A DNA stretch of 64,000 nucleotides from an uncultured Nitrospina sp. (GCA_937891765.1 CALAGQ010000125.1:1-64000); one strand, 5' to 3'; numbered from the stretch's first letter, positions 52,779 through 62,124 are shown. Numbers and translations are program-made. Notes: generated by a model from the letters alone, not told the origin.

Positions 52779-55387
52779 TTGATATAAAAGAGTTGAGAGC
52801 TTTACGTGGGCCTAATCGATATACTCGACACCCGGCCATATTCATGGTCTTGGACATCAAGGATTATGAAAGTCGCCCTTCAGATACGATAGAAGGATTT
52901 TCAGATCGACTGGTGACACTTCTTCCAACCCTCCAGGAACATGGATGTTCCATTGGAGGCCCCGGTGGTTTTATCCAGAGGCTTCAAAAGGGAACTTGGG
53001 CGGGTCATATAATCGAGCATATTGCCCTAGAGCTTCAATGCTTGGCTAGCATGGAGGTTGGATACGGAAAAACTTATGGTACATCAAAAAAAGGAATTTA
53101 CCTTGTGGTTTTCCGTTACCGCGTAGAATCGGCAGGTTTAAAGGCAGCTAAAGAGGCTGTTTCTTTATTCGAGGCTGTCGTTGAAGAAAAAAGTTTTGAT
53201 ATTAGCCAAGTTGTTTCCGATCTCAAGGTCTTGCGCGAAGATGATATGTTGGGACCCACCACCTTGAGTATTGTGGAAGAAGCTAAGTCGAGAGGCATTC
53301 CTTTTCTCCGCTTAAATGACGATAGCTATATCCAGTTAGGTTATGGTGCTCATCAAAAACGTATTCAAGCTTCCATAACCAGTCATACTTCGGCTATTGC
53401 AGTAGAAGCGGCTGACGAAAAGACAAGATCCAAGGAGTATTTGAAAAAATCAGGAATTCCCGTTCCACATGGACGAATGGTTTCGACTGAAGAAGAGGCC
53501 ATAGCTGTTTTTAATGATATTGGCGCCGCTGTTGTTGTTAAACCAGATGTGGGAAATCATGGCATAGGGTCAACGATTGATATTACAGATTTGGATCAAT
53601 TAAAAATAGCTTTTCAGGTAGCTAAAGCCGAACACCCAGATGTGATTGTTGAAGAGTATGTTCATGGCTTCGATTTTCGTCTATTGGTTATAGACGGAAA
53701 GTTAGTAGCGGCAGCCAGGCGAGAACCTGCTCATGTGATAGGCGATGGAATATCTTCTATCAAAAATCTTATTGAAAAAACCAACGCTGATCCTCGTCGT
53801 GGGTTTGGACATGAAAAGGTCCTAACTCAAATTGATGTTGATCACATGACGGAAACAATCTTATCCATCAAAGGACTTTCTTTAGATTCATGTCCAGAGA
53901 AGGGAGAGAAGGTGTATTTGAAAGCCACTGCTAATCTTAGTCAGGGAGGTACCGCTACCGATGTCACCGATGAGGTAAGCCCTGATATTCGTTTAATGGC
54001 GGAACGAGCCGCTCGAATTATTGGGTTGGATTGCGTGGGAGTGGATGCCTTAGCTCTCGATATATCCCTTCCCCTAGACCCATCGGGCATTAAAGTAGTT
54101 GAGGTAAATGCTGCGCCCGGATTCCGGATGCACTTAGAGCCGACACACGGCCAACCCCGTAATGTTGCAAAACCACTAGTAGATATGCTTTTCCCCGAGG
54201 ATTACGTTCAAGTCCCCGTTTTAGCAGTCACCGGAACAAATGGTAAAACAACGACCTGTAAATTGATCGCCCATACATTAAAGTATGCGGGAAAAATTGT
54301 GGGTCTAACCTGTACCACTGGCATTGAGATTGATGGAAATTCTATCTTATCTGGTGACTATAGTGGTCCAGAGGGAGCCGGGATTGTTATTAGAGAACCA
54401 ACGGTAGACCACATAGTATTGGAAGTTGCTCGAGGAGGCATTGTCAGACGAGGTCTCGGTGTTGATGAGGTCGATGTAGGTGTATTGCTCAATATTGGAA
54501 GCGACCATATGGGAACGGATTGGATCGAGTCCGAAAATGATCTGAGTTTGGTAAAGTCAACGGTTTTAGAAGTCGTCAAAAATTCGGGCACTTCGGTTTT
54601 AAACGCCGACGACGACATTGTCATGAGCGTTTTGGAACGTGCTCGCGGGAATATAATTTTATATTCTCTGGATTACAATAATCTGAAGCTTAAAGAACAT
54701 GCGAAGGAAGGAGGAACCGTTGTCACGTTAGATAAAAGAAATGTCATCATTAGAAATCGCGAATTGGACATCATTGTCTGTGCGGTTGAAGAAATTCCCA
54801 TTTCTTTAGGCGGAATCGTTGACTTTAATATCTCCAATGCTCTAGCTGCCATTGGTGCCCTGTTAGGTTTGAATCTGCCTGTTGAGCAAATTCGAAATGG
54901 TGTTATGACATTTTATCCTTCTGCGAATCAAAACCCTGGTCGAATGAATTTATTTGATTTTCAAAAATACAAAGTTCTTGTCGATTATAGTCACAACTCA
55001 GAATCTGCTCGCGCCCTGGCCAAGTTATTACCTCGGCTCTCACCGGGGCGAAAAATTGCTTTATGTCATGGAACCGGTAGTCGAACTAATGAACAAATTA
55101 TTGAATACGGCAAGGCCTTGGCCTCAGTATATGATTATATCGTGCTGGTAGATTTTGATCCTCGTCATCGACCAATTGGAGAAACGCTCGACCTGGTTCA
55201 CGATGGGCTGATCAAAGCAAACTTCAAAGCAGAGAATATTTCTATCGCACCAGAACCAAGTAAGGCGGTGGACTACCTTTTTTCAAAGGCGAAAACAGGC
55301 GATCTGCTGGTCATTCACCCCGATAAACTCGAACCTGTTATGAGCCAAGTCATGGAGAAATACAGACAAATTGTGACACATATTTAA
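52775..55387 (+). CDS. cphA: cyanophycin synthetase
   Basis: An 870-residue two-step ligase that adds Asp then Arg to build the multi-L-arginyl-poly-L-aspartate reserve. N-terminal domain (1-160, GGFIQRLQKGTWAGHIIEHIALELQ), ATP-grasp domain (about 215-470, VVKPDVGNHGIGSTIDI and VEVNAAPGFRMHLEPTHG), and Mur-ligase-like domain with P-loop VTGTNGKTTTCKLI (about 483-496) and C-terminal VDYSHNSESARALAKLL. Full length. Starts at TTG (52775) overlapping cphB. The sequence is visibly richer in A/T at third codon positions than the housekeeping genes around it. Confidence 0.96.
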   Translation: MIDIKELRALRGPNRYTRHPAIFMVLDIKDYESRPSDTIEGFSDRLVTLLPTLQEHGCSIGGPGGFIQRLQKGTWAGHIIEHIALELQCLASMEVGYGKTYGTSKKGIYLVVFRYRVESAGLKAAKEAVSLFEAVVEEKSFDISQVVSDLKVLREDDMLGPTTLSIVEEAKSRGIPFLRLNDDSYIQLGYGAHQKRIQASITSHTSAIAVEAADEKTRSKEYLKKSGIPVPHGRMVSTEEEAIAVFNDIGAAVVVKPDVGNHGIGSTIDITDLDQLKIAFQVAKAEHPDVIVEEYVHGFDFRLLVIDGKLVAAARREPAHVIGDGISSIKNLIEKTNADPRRGFGHEKVLTQIDVDHMTETILSIKGLSLDSCPEKGEKVYLKATANLSQGGTATDVTDEVSPDIRLMAERAARIIGLDCVGVDALALDISLPLDPSGIKVVEVNAAPGFRMHLEPTHGQPRNVAKPLVDMLFPEDYVQVPVLAVTGTNGKTTTCKLIAHTLKYAGKIVGLTCTTGIEIDGNSILSGDYSGPEGAGIVIREPTVDHIVLEVARGGIVRRGLGVDEVDVGVLLNIGSDHMGTDWIESENDLSLVKSTVLEVVKNSGTSVLNADDDIVMSVLERARGNIILYSLDYNNLKLKEHAKEGGTVVTLDKRNVIIRNRELDIIVCAVEEIPISLGGIVDFNISNALAAIGALLGLNLPVEQIRNGVMTFYPSANQNPGRMNLFDFQKYKVLVDYSHNSESARALAKLLPRLSPGRKIALCHGTGSRTNEQIIEYGKALASVYDYIVLVDFDPRHRPIGETLDLVHDGLIKANFKAENISIAPEPSKAVDYLFSKAKTGDLLVIHPDKLEPVMSQVMEKYRQIVTHI

Positions 55388-55553
55388 GATTCTTCATGGT
55401 TCATGGAGAGTTAAACAGTTACCTCAGAGAATACTATGAAACTTGAAGGACAGAATTAAAGGAAAGGTTATGTCCCAAAATGGTACTTAAGTGCGGTATT
55501 ACTGACTTTACCCGTTCCGAGTACGAAGTTTAATGTTGGTAATATCACGAAGT

Positions 55554-55574
55554 CCCGTCGCTCACCCTATTTTT
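55554..55574 (+). other. candidate attR site (direct repeat of tRNA-His 3' end)
   Basis: Matches 50750-50770 at 20 of 21 bases. It lies 170 bases past cphA and encloses about 4.8 kb. No integrase lies between the two. The stretch from 55388 to here has no gene. Confidence 0.75.
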
Positions 55575-55689
55575 TGGCAGAAGGTGCTGGATCAAACAAA
55601 CGCAGGATGCGTTACAGGGTAGTCCTAAAAAAAGCTCCTTGATTAAGAATCCTCCCCGCCCCTAAATAAAAATCTGAAAGGTTCAAACC

Positions 55690-55830
55690 TTAATCACGTT
55701 CTTCGAGCAGCAACCTCAATATCATTTTCTGCAGTTGCTTTTTCCAAAACGGCCCATCTTGGCCGTAGTCATACAGACTTGGCCTCCCTCTCCCGGCGAC
55801 CGATCCTTCTCGCGAGATCGAACCGACCAA
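55690..55830 (-). CDS. small ORF or gene remnant
   Basis: A 46-codon frame opening with TTG and ending TAA, with a protein-like sequence (SVAGRGRPSLYDYGQDGPFW and QLQKMILRLLLEERD). It may be the C-terminal end of a larger degraded gene, because related coding-like stretches in other frames lie upstream. No family recognised. Confidence 0.35.
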   Translation of the reverse strand: MVGSISREGSVAGRGRPSLYDYGQDGPFWKKQLQKMILRLLLEERD

Positions 55831-55869
55831 ACATAGATTTTATAGATCGATGACTTGCTGGCATTTACA

Positions 55870-55987
55870 GCCGCCTTATGGTTCCAAGCATAAAAATTGT
55901 CCGGAACTCTGCTCCACCCGATGATGATGTTTTGACCATCAACTTCTCTTGTTTCTCCTTACTCAACCGACTCTTACGCATGTCCAT
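55870..55987 (-). pseudogene. possible degraded IS1595-type transposase fragment
   Basis: A frame starting at 55987 reads MDMRKSRLSKEKQEKLM, which resembles the N-terminus of ISXO2/IS1595 transposases, then loses similarity and stops soon after. It lies just outside the cyanophycin island. The similarity is short, so this is tentative. Confidence 0.35.
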
Positions 55988-56029
55988 ACTGATAACATTT
56001 TCTTAGTTATCTAGTACAGCCCCTAGTTT

Positions 56030-56503
56030 TTAATGTGTCGTTTTTCCACCCAGTAAAAAGGGGAAGCGCTTTGTAATAAATCCGTCAGCAGAGAACAGGC
56101 CCCCACCGCTAATTAAAAGAGGAAGACATAAGGTGATAGCCAGAAGGTGGTATTCAAAACCCTCTCCACCCTGCTTGCCAGACCAGTTCATAAAAAATCC
56201 ATTGGCCGCATGTGACATGATGATGGCGCCTGACATGATGATTAGAATCCCCGCCGCACAAAAACGAGTCAGGAACCCGGTGATCAATCCTAGTGCTCCG
56301 AGAGATTCACCCATTATCACCAATATGGCAACGACCATTGGAACTCCCAGTTGGTTGGTAAAAAACCCAAGGGTGCCTTCCAGCCCATATCCCCCGAACC
56401 ATCCAAGAAGTTTCTGGGCGCCGTGGGGGAATATGACGATTCCAAGCATCACGCGAATAATAAGATTATTGATACTGTCATCTGTCCGAAAAAAAGCTTT
56501 CAT
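56030..56503 (-). CDS. DoxX family membrane protein
   Basis: A 157-residue four-helix membrane protein. The DoxX pattern is clear: IIRVMLGIVIFPHGAQKLLGWFGGYGL, then VAILVIMGESLGALGLITGFLTRFCA and FEYHLLAITLCLPLLISGGG. Family members are linked to quinol- or thiol-based redox steps, but no reaction is proven for this type. It is followed upstream by a pirin gene on the same strand, a common association with redox stress loci. Confidence 0.9.
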   Translation of the reverse strand: MKAFFRTDDSINNLIIRVMLGIVIFPHGAQKLLGWFGGYGLEGTLGFFTNQLGVPMVVAILVIMGESLGALGLITGFLTRFCAAGILIIMSGAIIMSHAANGFFMNWSGKQGGEGFEYHLLAITLCLPLLISGGGLFSADGFITKRFPFLLGGKTTH

Positions 56504-56586
56504 TTTATTTTCCTTTCTATCGATTGCGGTACAGGGGATAGTCCACTTGCGCCGGAACTTCTATGGCCGCCACACGCAATGGAGAA

Positions 56587-57285
56587 TCAGAGTCGGCTTG
56601 CAAAGAAGTATCTCCTGACTGTTGTGCGTGAATCAAGGCGAAATCCGGTCTGCATGTCGAACAATAATCCCTTGCCAGAGATGACCACCAGCGCCAGAGT
56701 TTTTCCCTGGTCGGGCGGGTATTGAAACTGCCGGTCTTGCTCGATGGAAATATCTTTCATGATCACATCTGAAACAAGCGTGACCGGTGAACCGATACCT
56801 ATGATGGTTTTGAGAGTGGCGCCGTCTTGCGATTCGGTTGGGAAGTCTTCGTTCTTATACTCATTATAAGTCGGTTCATCATGGATTGTTCTGCGGAGAG
56901 CAGGGTCAAACCAGATCTGAAAAAAATCGGTGTGATCCCCAACCGTCTCCTCTTCATGGAAAACTCCTGAACCCGTTTGCATGACCTGCGCTCCGCCTGC
57001 TTTGACCCGACTCCTGTTTCCCAAAGAATCGTAATGCCCGATCTCCCCTTCCAGGGCGTAGCTCATAATCTCGAAAGCCTGATGTGGATGCAGGGCGATT
57101 TTTCCATAGCCTTTTGCTGTAGCCCATGCCCAGTAGAACAGCGGACCGAGGTTTTTTATCTCTGGCCCTTCATGAGGGAATCCGATGGGTTTGATTTTGG
57201 TGATACGCCCGCCATCAAACTGGCCCACTCCCTGTGCTTCGGGGGGATAAATTTTAAAATCCAAAACAGCTTGGCTTTGAATCAT
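56587..57285 (-). CDS. pirin family bicupin
   Basis: A 232-residue protein with the pirin N-terminal cupin: HPHQAFEIMSYALEGEIGHYDSLGN (metal ligands His-x-His and Glu) and AGGAQVMQTGSGVFHEEE (fourth ligand His), then FQIWFDPALRRTIHDEPTYNEY linking to the second cupin. Pirins bind Fe or Ni; some show quercetinase activity. Function here is unknown. It lies 83 bases upstream of doxX on the same strand. Confidence 0.88.
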   Translation of the reverse strand: MIQSQAVLDFKIYPPEAQGVGQFDGGRITKIKPIGFPHEGPEIKNLGPLFYWAWATAKGYGKIALHPHQAFEIMSYALEGEIGHYDSLGNRSRVKAGGAQVMQTGSGVFHEEETVGDHTDFFQIWFDPALRRTIHDEPTYNEYKNEDFPTESQDGATLKTIIGIGSPVTLVSDVIMKDISIEQDRQFQYPPDQGKTLALVVISGKGLLFDMQTGFRLDSRTTVRRYFFASRL

Positions 57286-57295
57286 GATCTTGATT

Positions 57296-57649
57296 CTATT
57301 GCAAGAGCTTATTCAAGATTGGCGACTCGAGAATTTTTGAATTGCCTTTGGCCTGCTTTCTGGCCTTGCGAAAATTTTTAAGGGCTTTTTCTTTGTGGCC
57401 TTCCTGAAGATAGGCCAAGCCAAGATTGAAGTGAATTTCGCCCGAGGTTGGGTCGGCAAAGTTGGCCTGATTAAATTGCAGTAAAGCCTCCAAATATCTT
57501 CCGGCCTGATAATGTTCGATGCCAAGATCGTTGCGTGATTTTGCAGAAGGTTCGGCTCCTGGAAGTAAAGTCAGGGGAGGTTCATCCAAGCTTTTGGAGC
57601 AGCCGGGAACTCCCAAGGCGATCACTAATATTAGAATCCAAGTTTTCAT
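57296..57649 (-). CDS. TPR-containing lipoprotein
   Basis: A 117-residue precursor: leader with lipobox LGVPGC (Cys17), then about two TPR units (RNDLGIEHYQAGRYLEALLQFNQANFADP and GEIHFNLGLAYLQEGHKEKALKNFRKARK). An outer-membrane-tethered protein-binding module of unknown partner. Ten bases separate it from the pirin gene, so a shared transcript is likely. Confidence 0.82.
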   Translation of the reverse strand: MKTWILILVIALGVPGCSKSLDEPPLTLLPGAEPSAKSRNDLGIEHYQAGRYLEALLQFNQANFADPTSGEIHFNLGLAYLQEGHKEKALKNFRKARKQAKGNSKILESPILNKLLQ

Positions 57650-57739
57650 GGGAAAAAGGTATTATAAATTTAATCAGTACTTTGGAAAATTGCAAGGTTA
57701 CCATCGCTGGTGAGAGATATGAAATAATTATTTATTATA

Positions 57740-58438
57740 AAAGCATTTGGCAACATAAGAAAATTCATCACCTATATTCTTACCAGCAATATTCCTGAGA
57801 TTCTGCCCTTCATTGCTTTCACCGTGCTCGGAATTCCTCTTCCACTGACCGTTGTCTTAATCCTTTCCATAGACTTGGGGACGGATATTCTTCCGGCATT
57901 GGCGCTGGGTGTCGAGTCATCGGAAGATGATGTGATGCAAAAGCCACCTCGCCCCATGGATGAAAGATTGCTCACCCCGGGCCTTTTGTTCAGATCATAC
58001 GGGGTGATCGGAATGATTCAGGCTGCGGCAGGTTTTTTTTCTTATTTTTCTATTTTGTATTCCAATGGGTGGGTATGGGGACAGAAACTAGCCCCCACGG
58101 ACCCGGTTTATTTAAAAGCTGTTACCGCATTTTTTGTCAGCATCATCATTTGCCAGATCGCTAATGTGATGGTTTGCAGAACCCAAAGAGAATCCCTTTT
58201 CAAGAAGGGAATTTTGACAAACAAATTTGTGCTTCTGGGAATCGCCTCGGAATTGCTCTTGGTGGAGCTCATCACCAACAATGAAATTGCCCGGATAATT
58301 TTTGGTACCCACTCCCTAACTCTTTGGGAGAGCTTGTTGGCTTTGCCATTCGCTATCCTTATAGTTGCTGAGGAAGAATGGCGGAAATGGGGATTGAGAA
58401 ATTGTAACCCCTTTGCAATCAAGTATCTCAACTGGTAA
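57740..58438 (+). pseudogene. P-type cation ATPase, C-terminal membrane domain only
   Basis: The frame reads NIRKFITYILTSNIPEILPF, then FTVLGIPLPLTVVLILSIDL and GTDILPALALGVESSEDDVM. It ends with KYLNW after three to four more membrane helices. This is the last quarter of a type II (Ca/Na,K-like) P-type ATPase. The phosphorylation site DKTGT, nucleotide and actuator domains are missing, and an in-frame stop (TAA) lies just before the homology starts. A GTG at 57824 could make a 204-residue fragment. It is a 5'-deleted pseudogene, probably cut by a past recombination. Confidence 0.85.
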
Positions 58439-58612
58439 ATTTCACTTACATATCTCAGGGGAGAGGGCATGGATTTTCTTACCCTTCAACAGGAGTGATT
58501 TGTAAATCTTAAGCTGTATGCCGGAATGATGGGTCTGTATAATAGCTAAGCGGTATTTAATTGTCGATTTGCGGTTTCACAATAGTCCTTTAATTTTTTG
58601 AAGAAGAAAATC

Positions 58613-59932
58613 ATGCCTAATCAAGTCCGCGTAATAATTCTTGTTATCCTGATGGTTGTGGGGGCCGCAACCCTTGTGCCGGCGGAAGAGAGTCCCGGTT
58701 CGCTGGCGGACGGGGAAAAGGCGTTTCTGCTGGGAGAATACGATAAAGCCGAGAAAATATTCAGTGTCCTTCTCGAAAAGGAACCGGATAATTATATTTT
58801 ACTGAGAGCTCAGGCCAATACCAAGATACAGCTGAAGAAATATGCCGAGGCCGAAAAACTGTTGGATAAAATTCTCGCTATGCCGGTGGCGACGGGTCGG
58901 AACGTTCTGGTTCATGCCGAAGGCGGTGCTCTTGAGGCCGAACTGGTGGATGAGAATGTGATGGCTGTGGATGAATCCGGAAAGAGTGACGATGCGTTCA
59001 GTCAGTTTCTGAAAAAAGATCAGGAGGGACCCGTCCCGCACTACCGGGTGTTTCTCAAAAAAACCGGAAAAATGCAGCTCTTTCGAAAAAGTCGAATCCG
59101 GATCCAGTATTTTGGGATTCCTGCCGCCACTCGTGAAAAAATTGAGGTTTTGAAAGCCAATGTGATGAAAAAAACTATTTCAGCCAGTCAGGCGAAACCG
59201 GAGCTGGAACTGGTTGATATCCCCGGCGGATGTTTTCAGATGGGAAGCCGGGTGGGTGATCCAGATGAACAGCCTGTTCATAAGGTTTGTATCTCTGCTT
59301 TTAAGATGGCGAAATATGAAGTGAGGCAAAAGTATTTTCAAACCGTTATGGGCTATAACCCTTCACAGTACGTGGGCGGAGATCTTCCGGTAGACACGGT
59401 GTCCTGGGAAGGCGCCAGAGACTACTGCAAAAAACAGGGTCTGCGTCTGCCAACAGAAGCTGAATGGGAGTACACGATCCGTGCGGGAACGACAGGAGAA
59501 TATTATTGGGGAGAAAATATCACCGGCAAAGAAGCGAATTTCTGTGACAGTACATGCGTCCTCAATAACCGCGAACCCAGCTTAACCGATGGTTTTAAAA
59601 ACTCTGCTCCAGTGGGGTCATTCCCTCCCAATGCTTTTGGGCTTTATGATATGGCGGGCAATGTCAGTGAATGGGTGCTGGACTGGATGGCCATCGATAC
59701 CAACTATTACGTGATGGGGCCGGAGAAAGACCCGCAAGGGCCAAGGCCGGAGCTGGACACCTGCAGCGGGGCGACTTGCGTCGGGTCAATTTCTATTACC
59801 AGTAAAGTATACCGGGGCGGGGCTTGGAATCAGGGCATTTCAGCCATGCGATCGGCGAACCGCAAGGACGCACACTTTCTGCTTAAGGCAGATGGAACCG
59901 GTTTTAGATGTGCTGGGGATTTAAAACCCTGA
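58613..59932 (+). CDS. exported TPR / formylglycine-generating-enzyme-like protein
   Basis: A 439-residue precursor. Signal peptide (VRVIILVILMVVGAATLVPAEE), two TPR-like helix pairs (about 30-95, GEKAFLLGEYDKAEKIFSVLLEKEPDN), a linker, then a C-terminal SUMF1/FGE-sulfatase domain (about 205-439): LVDIPGGCFQMGS, EVRQKYFQTVMGYNPSQ, RLPTEAEWEYTIRAGT, NAFGLYDMAGNVSEWVLDW and GTGFRCAGDLKP. The paired cysteines of true formylglycine-generating enzymes are not clearly conserved, so a binding or other role is possible. ATG at 58613 follows GAAGAAG. It is convergent with a related gene. Confidence 0.87.
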   Translation: MPNQVRVIILVILMVVGAATLVPAEESPGSLADGEKAFLLGEYDKAEKIFSVLLEKEPDNYILLRAQANTKIQLKKYAEAEKLLDKILAMPVATGRNVLVHAEGGALEAELVDENVMAVDESGKSDDAFSQFLKKDQEGPVPHYRVFLKKTGKMQLFRKSRIRIQYFGIPAATREKIEVLKANVMKKTISASQAKPELELVDIPGGCFQMGSRVGDPDEQPVHKVCISAFKMAKYEVRQKYFQTVMGYNPSQYVGGDLPVDTVSWEGARDYCKKQGLRLPTEAEWEYTIRAGTTGEYYWGENITGKEANFCDSTCVLNNREPSLTDGFKNSAPVGSFPPNAFGLYDMAGNVSEWVLDWMAIDTNYYVMGPEKDPQGPRPELDTCSGATCVGSISITSKVYRGGAWNQGISAMRSANRKDAHFLLKADGTGFRCAGDLKP

Positions 59933-59933
59933 A

Positions 59934-60713
59934 TTATTTTGCGCAACGAAATCCGGCAAAGTTTAATCGTTTGCCGGGCTTGGCATCGGTGCGGTCAGAG
60001 GGCCGTGTGCCGACGGGATAATTGATCCACGAACCTCCACGCATGACCTTGTATTTACCTTGCAAAGGGCCTTTGGGATTTTTGGCCGGCGAGCTCCCGT
60101 AATATTCTTTTCCATACCAATCGGACACCCACTCATAAACATTTCCGCCCATGTCATGCAACCCATATCCATTCGGAGAGAAGCTCCCTACCGGAGCGGT
60201 AGTTTCAAATCCATCCGTGAATTTTTTGGTTTTCCATCTTTTGTCGCAATGAAGGTCGCAAAAATTAGCTTTGCCTGACTGAACTTCATCGCCCCAGAAA
60301 TAAACTTTTTCATCGCCACCTTTGGCGGCCACTTCCCATTCCGCTTCTGTCGGCAGACGTTTACCTGCCAACTTGCAATATTCCTGAGCTTCTTCCCAAG
60401 TCACTTTTTCCACAGGTAAGTTTTTGCCTTCAAACTCTGAGGGGTTGTTCCCCATTTTTCCGGCGAACTCTTCCTGAGTGATTTCAAATTTGTCGATTGA
60501 AAAAGAATCCAGATAAACGGTGTGAACAGGTTCTTCATCATCAAACCATTTCATCTTGCAGGGGTCATTATGCTTGGTGCACTCCGATAACGCCTTATCC
60601 GTTTTGAAACCTATTTTATAACTCCCCGCAGGAATGCGGATCATGGTTTCTTCGCTCCAACTTTGTTGTGGGAGACTGAAAAGCGTAAGGACGACAAAGA
60701 TAATTAATGGCAA
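59934..60713 (-). CDS. exported formylglycine-generating-enzyme-like protein
   Basis: A 259-residue precursor: signal peptide (LIIFVVLTLFSLPQQSWS), then one SUMF1/FGE domain: MIRIPAGSYKIGF, EITQEEFAGKMGNNPSEF, RLPTEAEWEVAAKGGDEKVYFWG, SPNGYGLHDMGGNVYEWVSDWYG and NFAGFRCAK. It is a paralogue of the facing gene's C-terminal domain (one base apart, tail to tail). No sulfatase gene is in the window. Confidence 0.88.
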   Translation of the reverse strand: MPLIIFVVLTLFSLPQQSWSEETMIRIPAGSYKIGFKTDKALSECTKHNDPCKMKWFDDEEPVHTVYLDSFSIDKFEITQEEFAGKMGNNPSEFEGKNLPVEKVTWEEAQEYCKLAGKRLPTEAEWEVAAKGGDEKVYFWGDEVQSGKANFCDLHCDKRWKTKKFTDGFETTAPVGSFSPNGYGLHDMGGNVYEWVSDWYGKEYYGSSPAKNPKGPLQGKYKVMRGGSWINYPVGTRPSDRTDAKPGKRLNFAGFRCAK

Positions 60714-60729
60714 GGGCGCACCTGTTTTG

Positions 60730-62124
60730 TTAAATCAATTTTGATCGGATGACCAACAGTTTCTCTTCGGTCATTTCCAACATGGTGGGAAGAATTCCCC
60801 CGACGCCCAACCCAGAAGCTTTGCGGCCGCCGAATGGCATCCAATCAACCCGAAATGCGGTATGATCGTTGATCATGACGGCGGCGGCGTTGATTCTTTT
60901 CGCGGTGTCGAGAGCGGTATCGATATTCTGGGTAAACACCGCAGCCTGAAAAGAAAAGGGCGTGAGGTTGGCTCTTTCTATCGCTTTCAAACGGTCTTTA
61001 AAAGGATAAATAACGATGACCGGTCCGAATATTTCATGGGTGGAGACCTTGGCCGTGTCAGAAGGGTTGAGGATGACCGTGGGCGCGTAACAGGTGGTGC
61101 TAATTTTTTTTCCACCGGTGAGGATTTTTCCACCTTTCTTTTTTGCTTCTTTCACCCATTGGTCGACACGGTCCACTTCTTTTTCCTGAATCAATGGCCC
61201 GACTTCGGTTTTTTCATCAGTGGGGTCGCCAACCACAAGCTTCTCGGCCAGCTTGACCAATCCTCTGGAAAGTTTGTCGACAAGTTTTTCATGCACAAAT
61301 ACTTTTTGTACGGAAACGCAAACTTGCCCGGCGTGGTAAAAACCACCTTTGGCAAGTTGCGGCAGAGCATCTTTCAGGTCGGCGTCATGATCGACAATGA
61401 CAGGGGCCGCGCCACCATGCTCCAGGACACAACGAGTGCCCGGGGCCAGCTTGGAGTGGAGATTCCACCCGACCGCTCCCGATCCGATGAATGAAAAAAA
61501 CGCCACACGGGGATCGGTCACCAACGTTTCAGCCAGAGAACTTTCGCAAACGATCGCCCGACACCATTCTTCAGGCAGTCCCGCCTCATACAAACATTTA
61601 ACGAGGTTCAGGCAGGAAAGAGGGGTCGCGCGCGCGGGTTTTACGATGACCGGGCATCCCACTGCCACTGCCGGAATCACCTGATGAACAATTAAATTGA
61701 AAGGGTGATTGAAGGCGCTGATGGCAGCAACCACACCAATAGGTTCCCGGATGGTCAGAGCCATCCTGTTCATCGATGAGGCGGTCAGGTTCATGGGGAT
61801 TTCATGTCCGGTCAACTGACTGATAGACTGCGCCGCTTCACGGATGCCCTGGACTGCCCGAGCAAGCTCAATACGGGAGTCGATCAATGGCTTTCCGCCT
61901 TCTTCTGCTGACTGGCGGGCAAATTCCTCAGCTTTAGCCAGAACCAAGTCGGCAGTTTTTTCCAGTATCTCTATGCGCTGATGAGCGGGAAGGATTTTGT
62001 CCGGGTCCTTTGCCAATTGATAAGCAGTTTCCAGAGCGTTCTCTACCTGATCCGCATCATCCAGATCAATCGTGGCAATCAAATGGCCATCATAAGGTGA
62101 GCTTACCTTTAAGCGTTTTGTCAT
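60730..62124 (-). CDS. NAD(P)-dependent aldehyde dehydrogenase
   Basis: A 464-residue ALDH. Catalytic Cys in GGFYHAGQVCVSVQKV (about 278), general base Glu in VLEHGGAAP, cofactor-binding FFSFIGSGAVGW, the substrate/oxyanion region REPIGVVAAISAFNHPFNL, and the C-terminal HEIFGPVIVIYPF and WMPFGGRKASGLG. It oxidises an aldehyde to an acid; the sequence most resembles glyceraldehyde/succinate-semialdehyde-type families but the substrate is not certain. ATG behind GAGGAAAG. It lies downstream of nirK on the same strand with a terminator between. Confidence 0.87.
   Translation of the reverse strand: MTKRLKVSSPYDGHLIATIDLDDADQVENALETAYQLAKDPDKILPAHQRIEILEKTADLVLAKAEEFARQSAEEGGKPLIDSRIELARAVQGIREAAQSISQLTGHEIPMNLTASSMNRMALTIREPIGVVAAISAFNHPFNLIVHQVIPAVAVGCPVIVKPARATPLSCLNLVKCLYEAGLPEEWCRAIVCESSLAETLVTDPRVAFFSFIGSGAVGWNLHSKLAPGTRCVLEHGGAAPVIVDHDADLKDALPQLAKGGFYHAGQVCVSVQKVFVHEKLVDKLSRGLVKLAEKLVVGDPTDEKTEVGPLIQEKEVDRVDQWVKEAKKKGGKILTGGKKISTTCYAPTVILNPSDTAKVSTHEIFGPVIVIYPFKDRLKAIERANLTPFSFQAAVFTQNIDTALDTAKRINAAAVMINDHTAFRVDWMPFGGRKASGLGVGGILPTMLEMTEEKLLVIRSKLI

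Noticed and set aside
60862-61494. 210-codon plus-strand frame opposite the aldehyde dehydrogenase gene
   Set aside because: Shadow frame; the ALDH motifs on the other strand are decisive.
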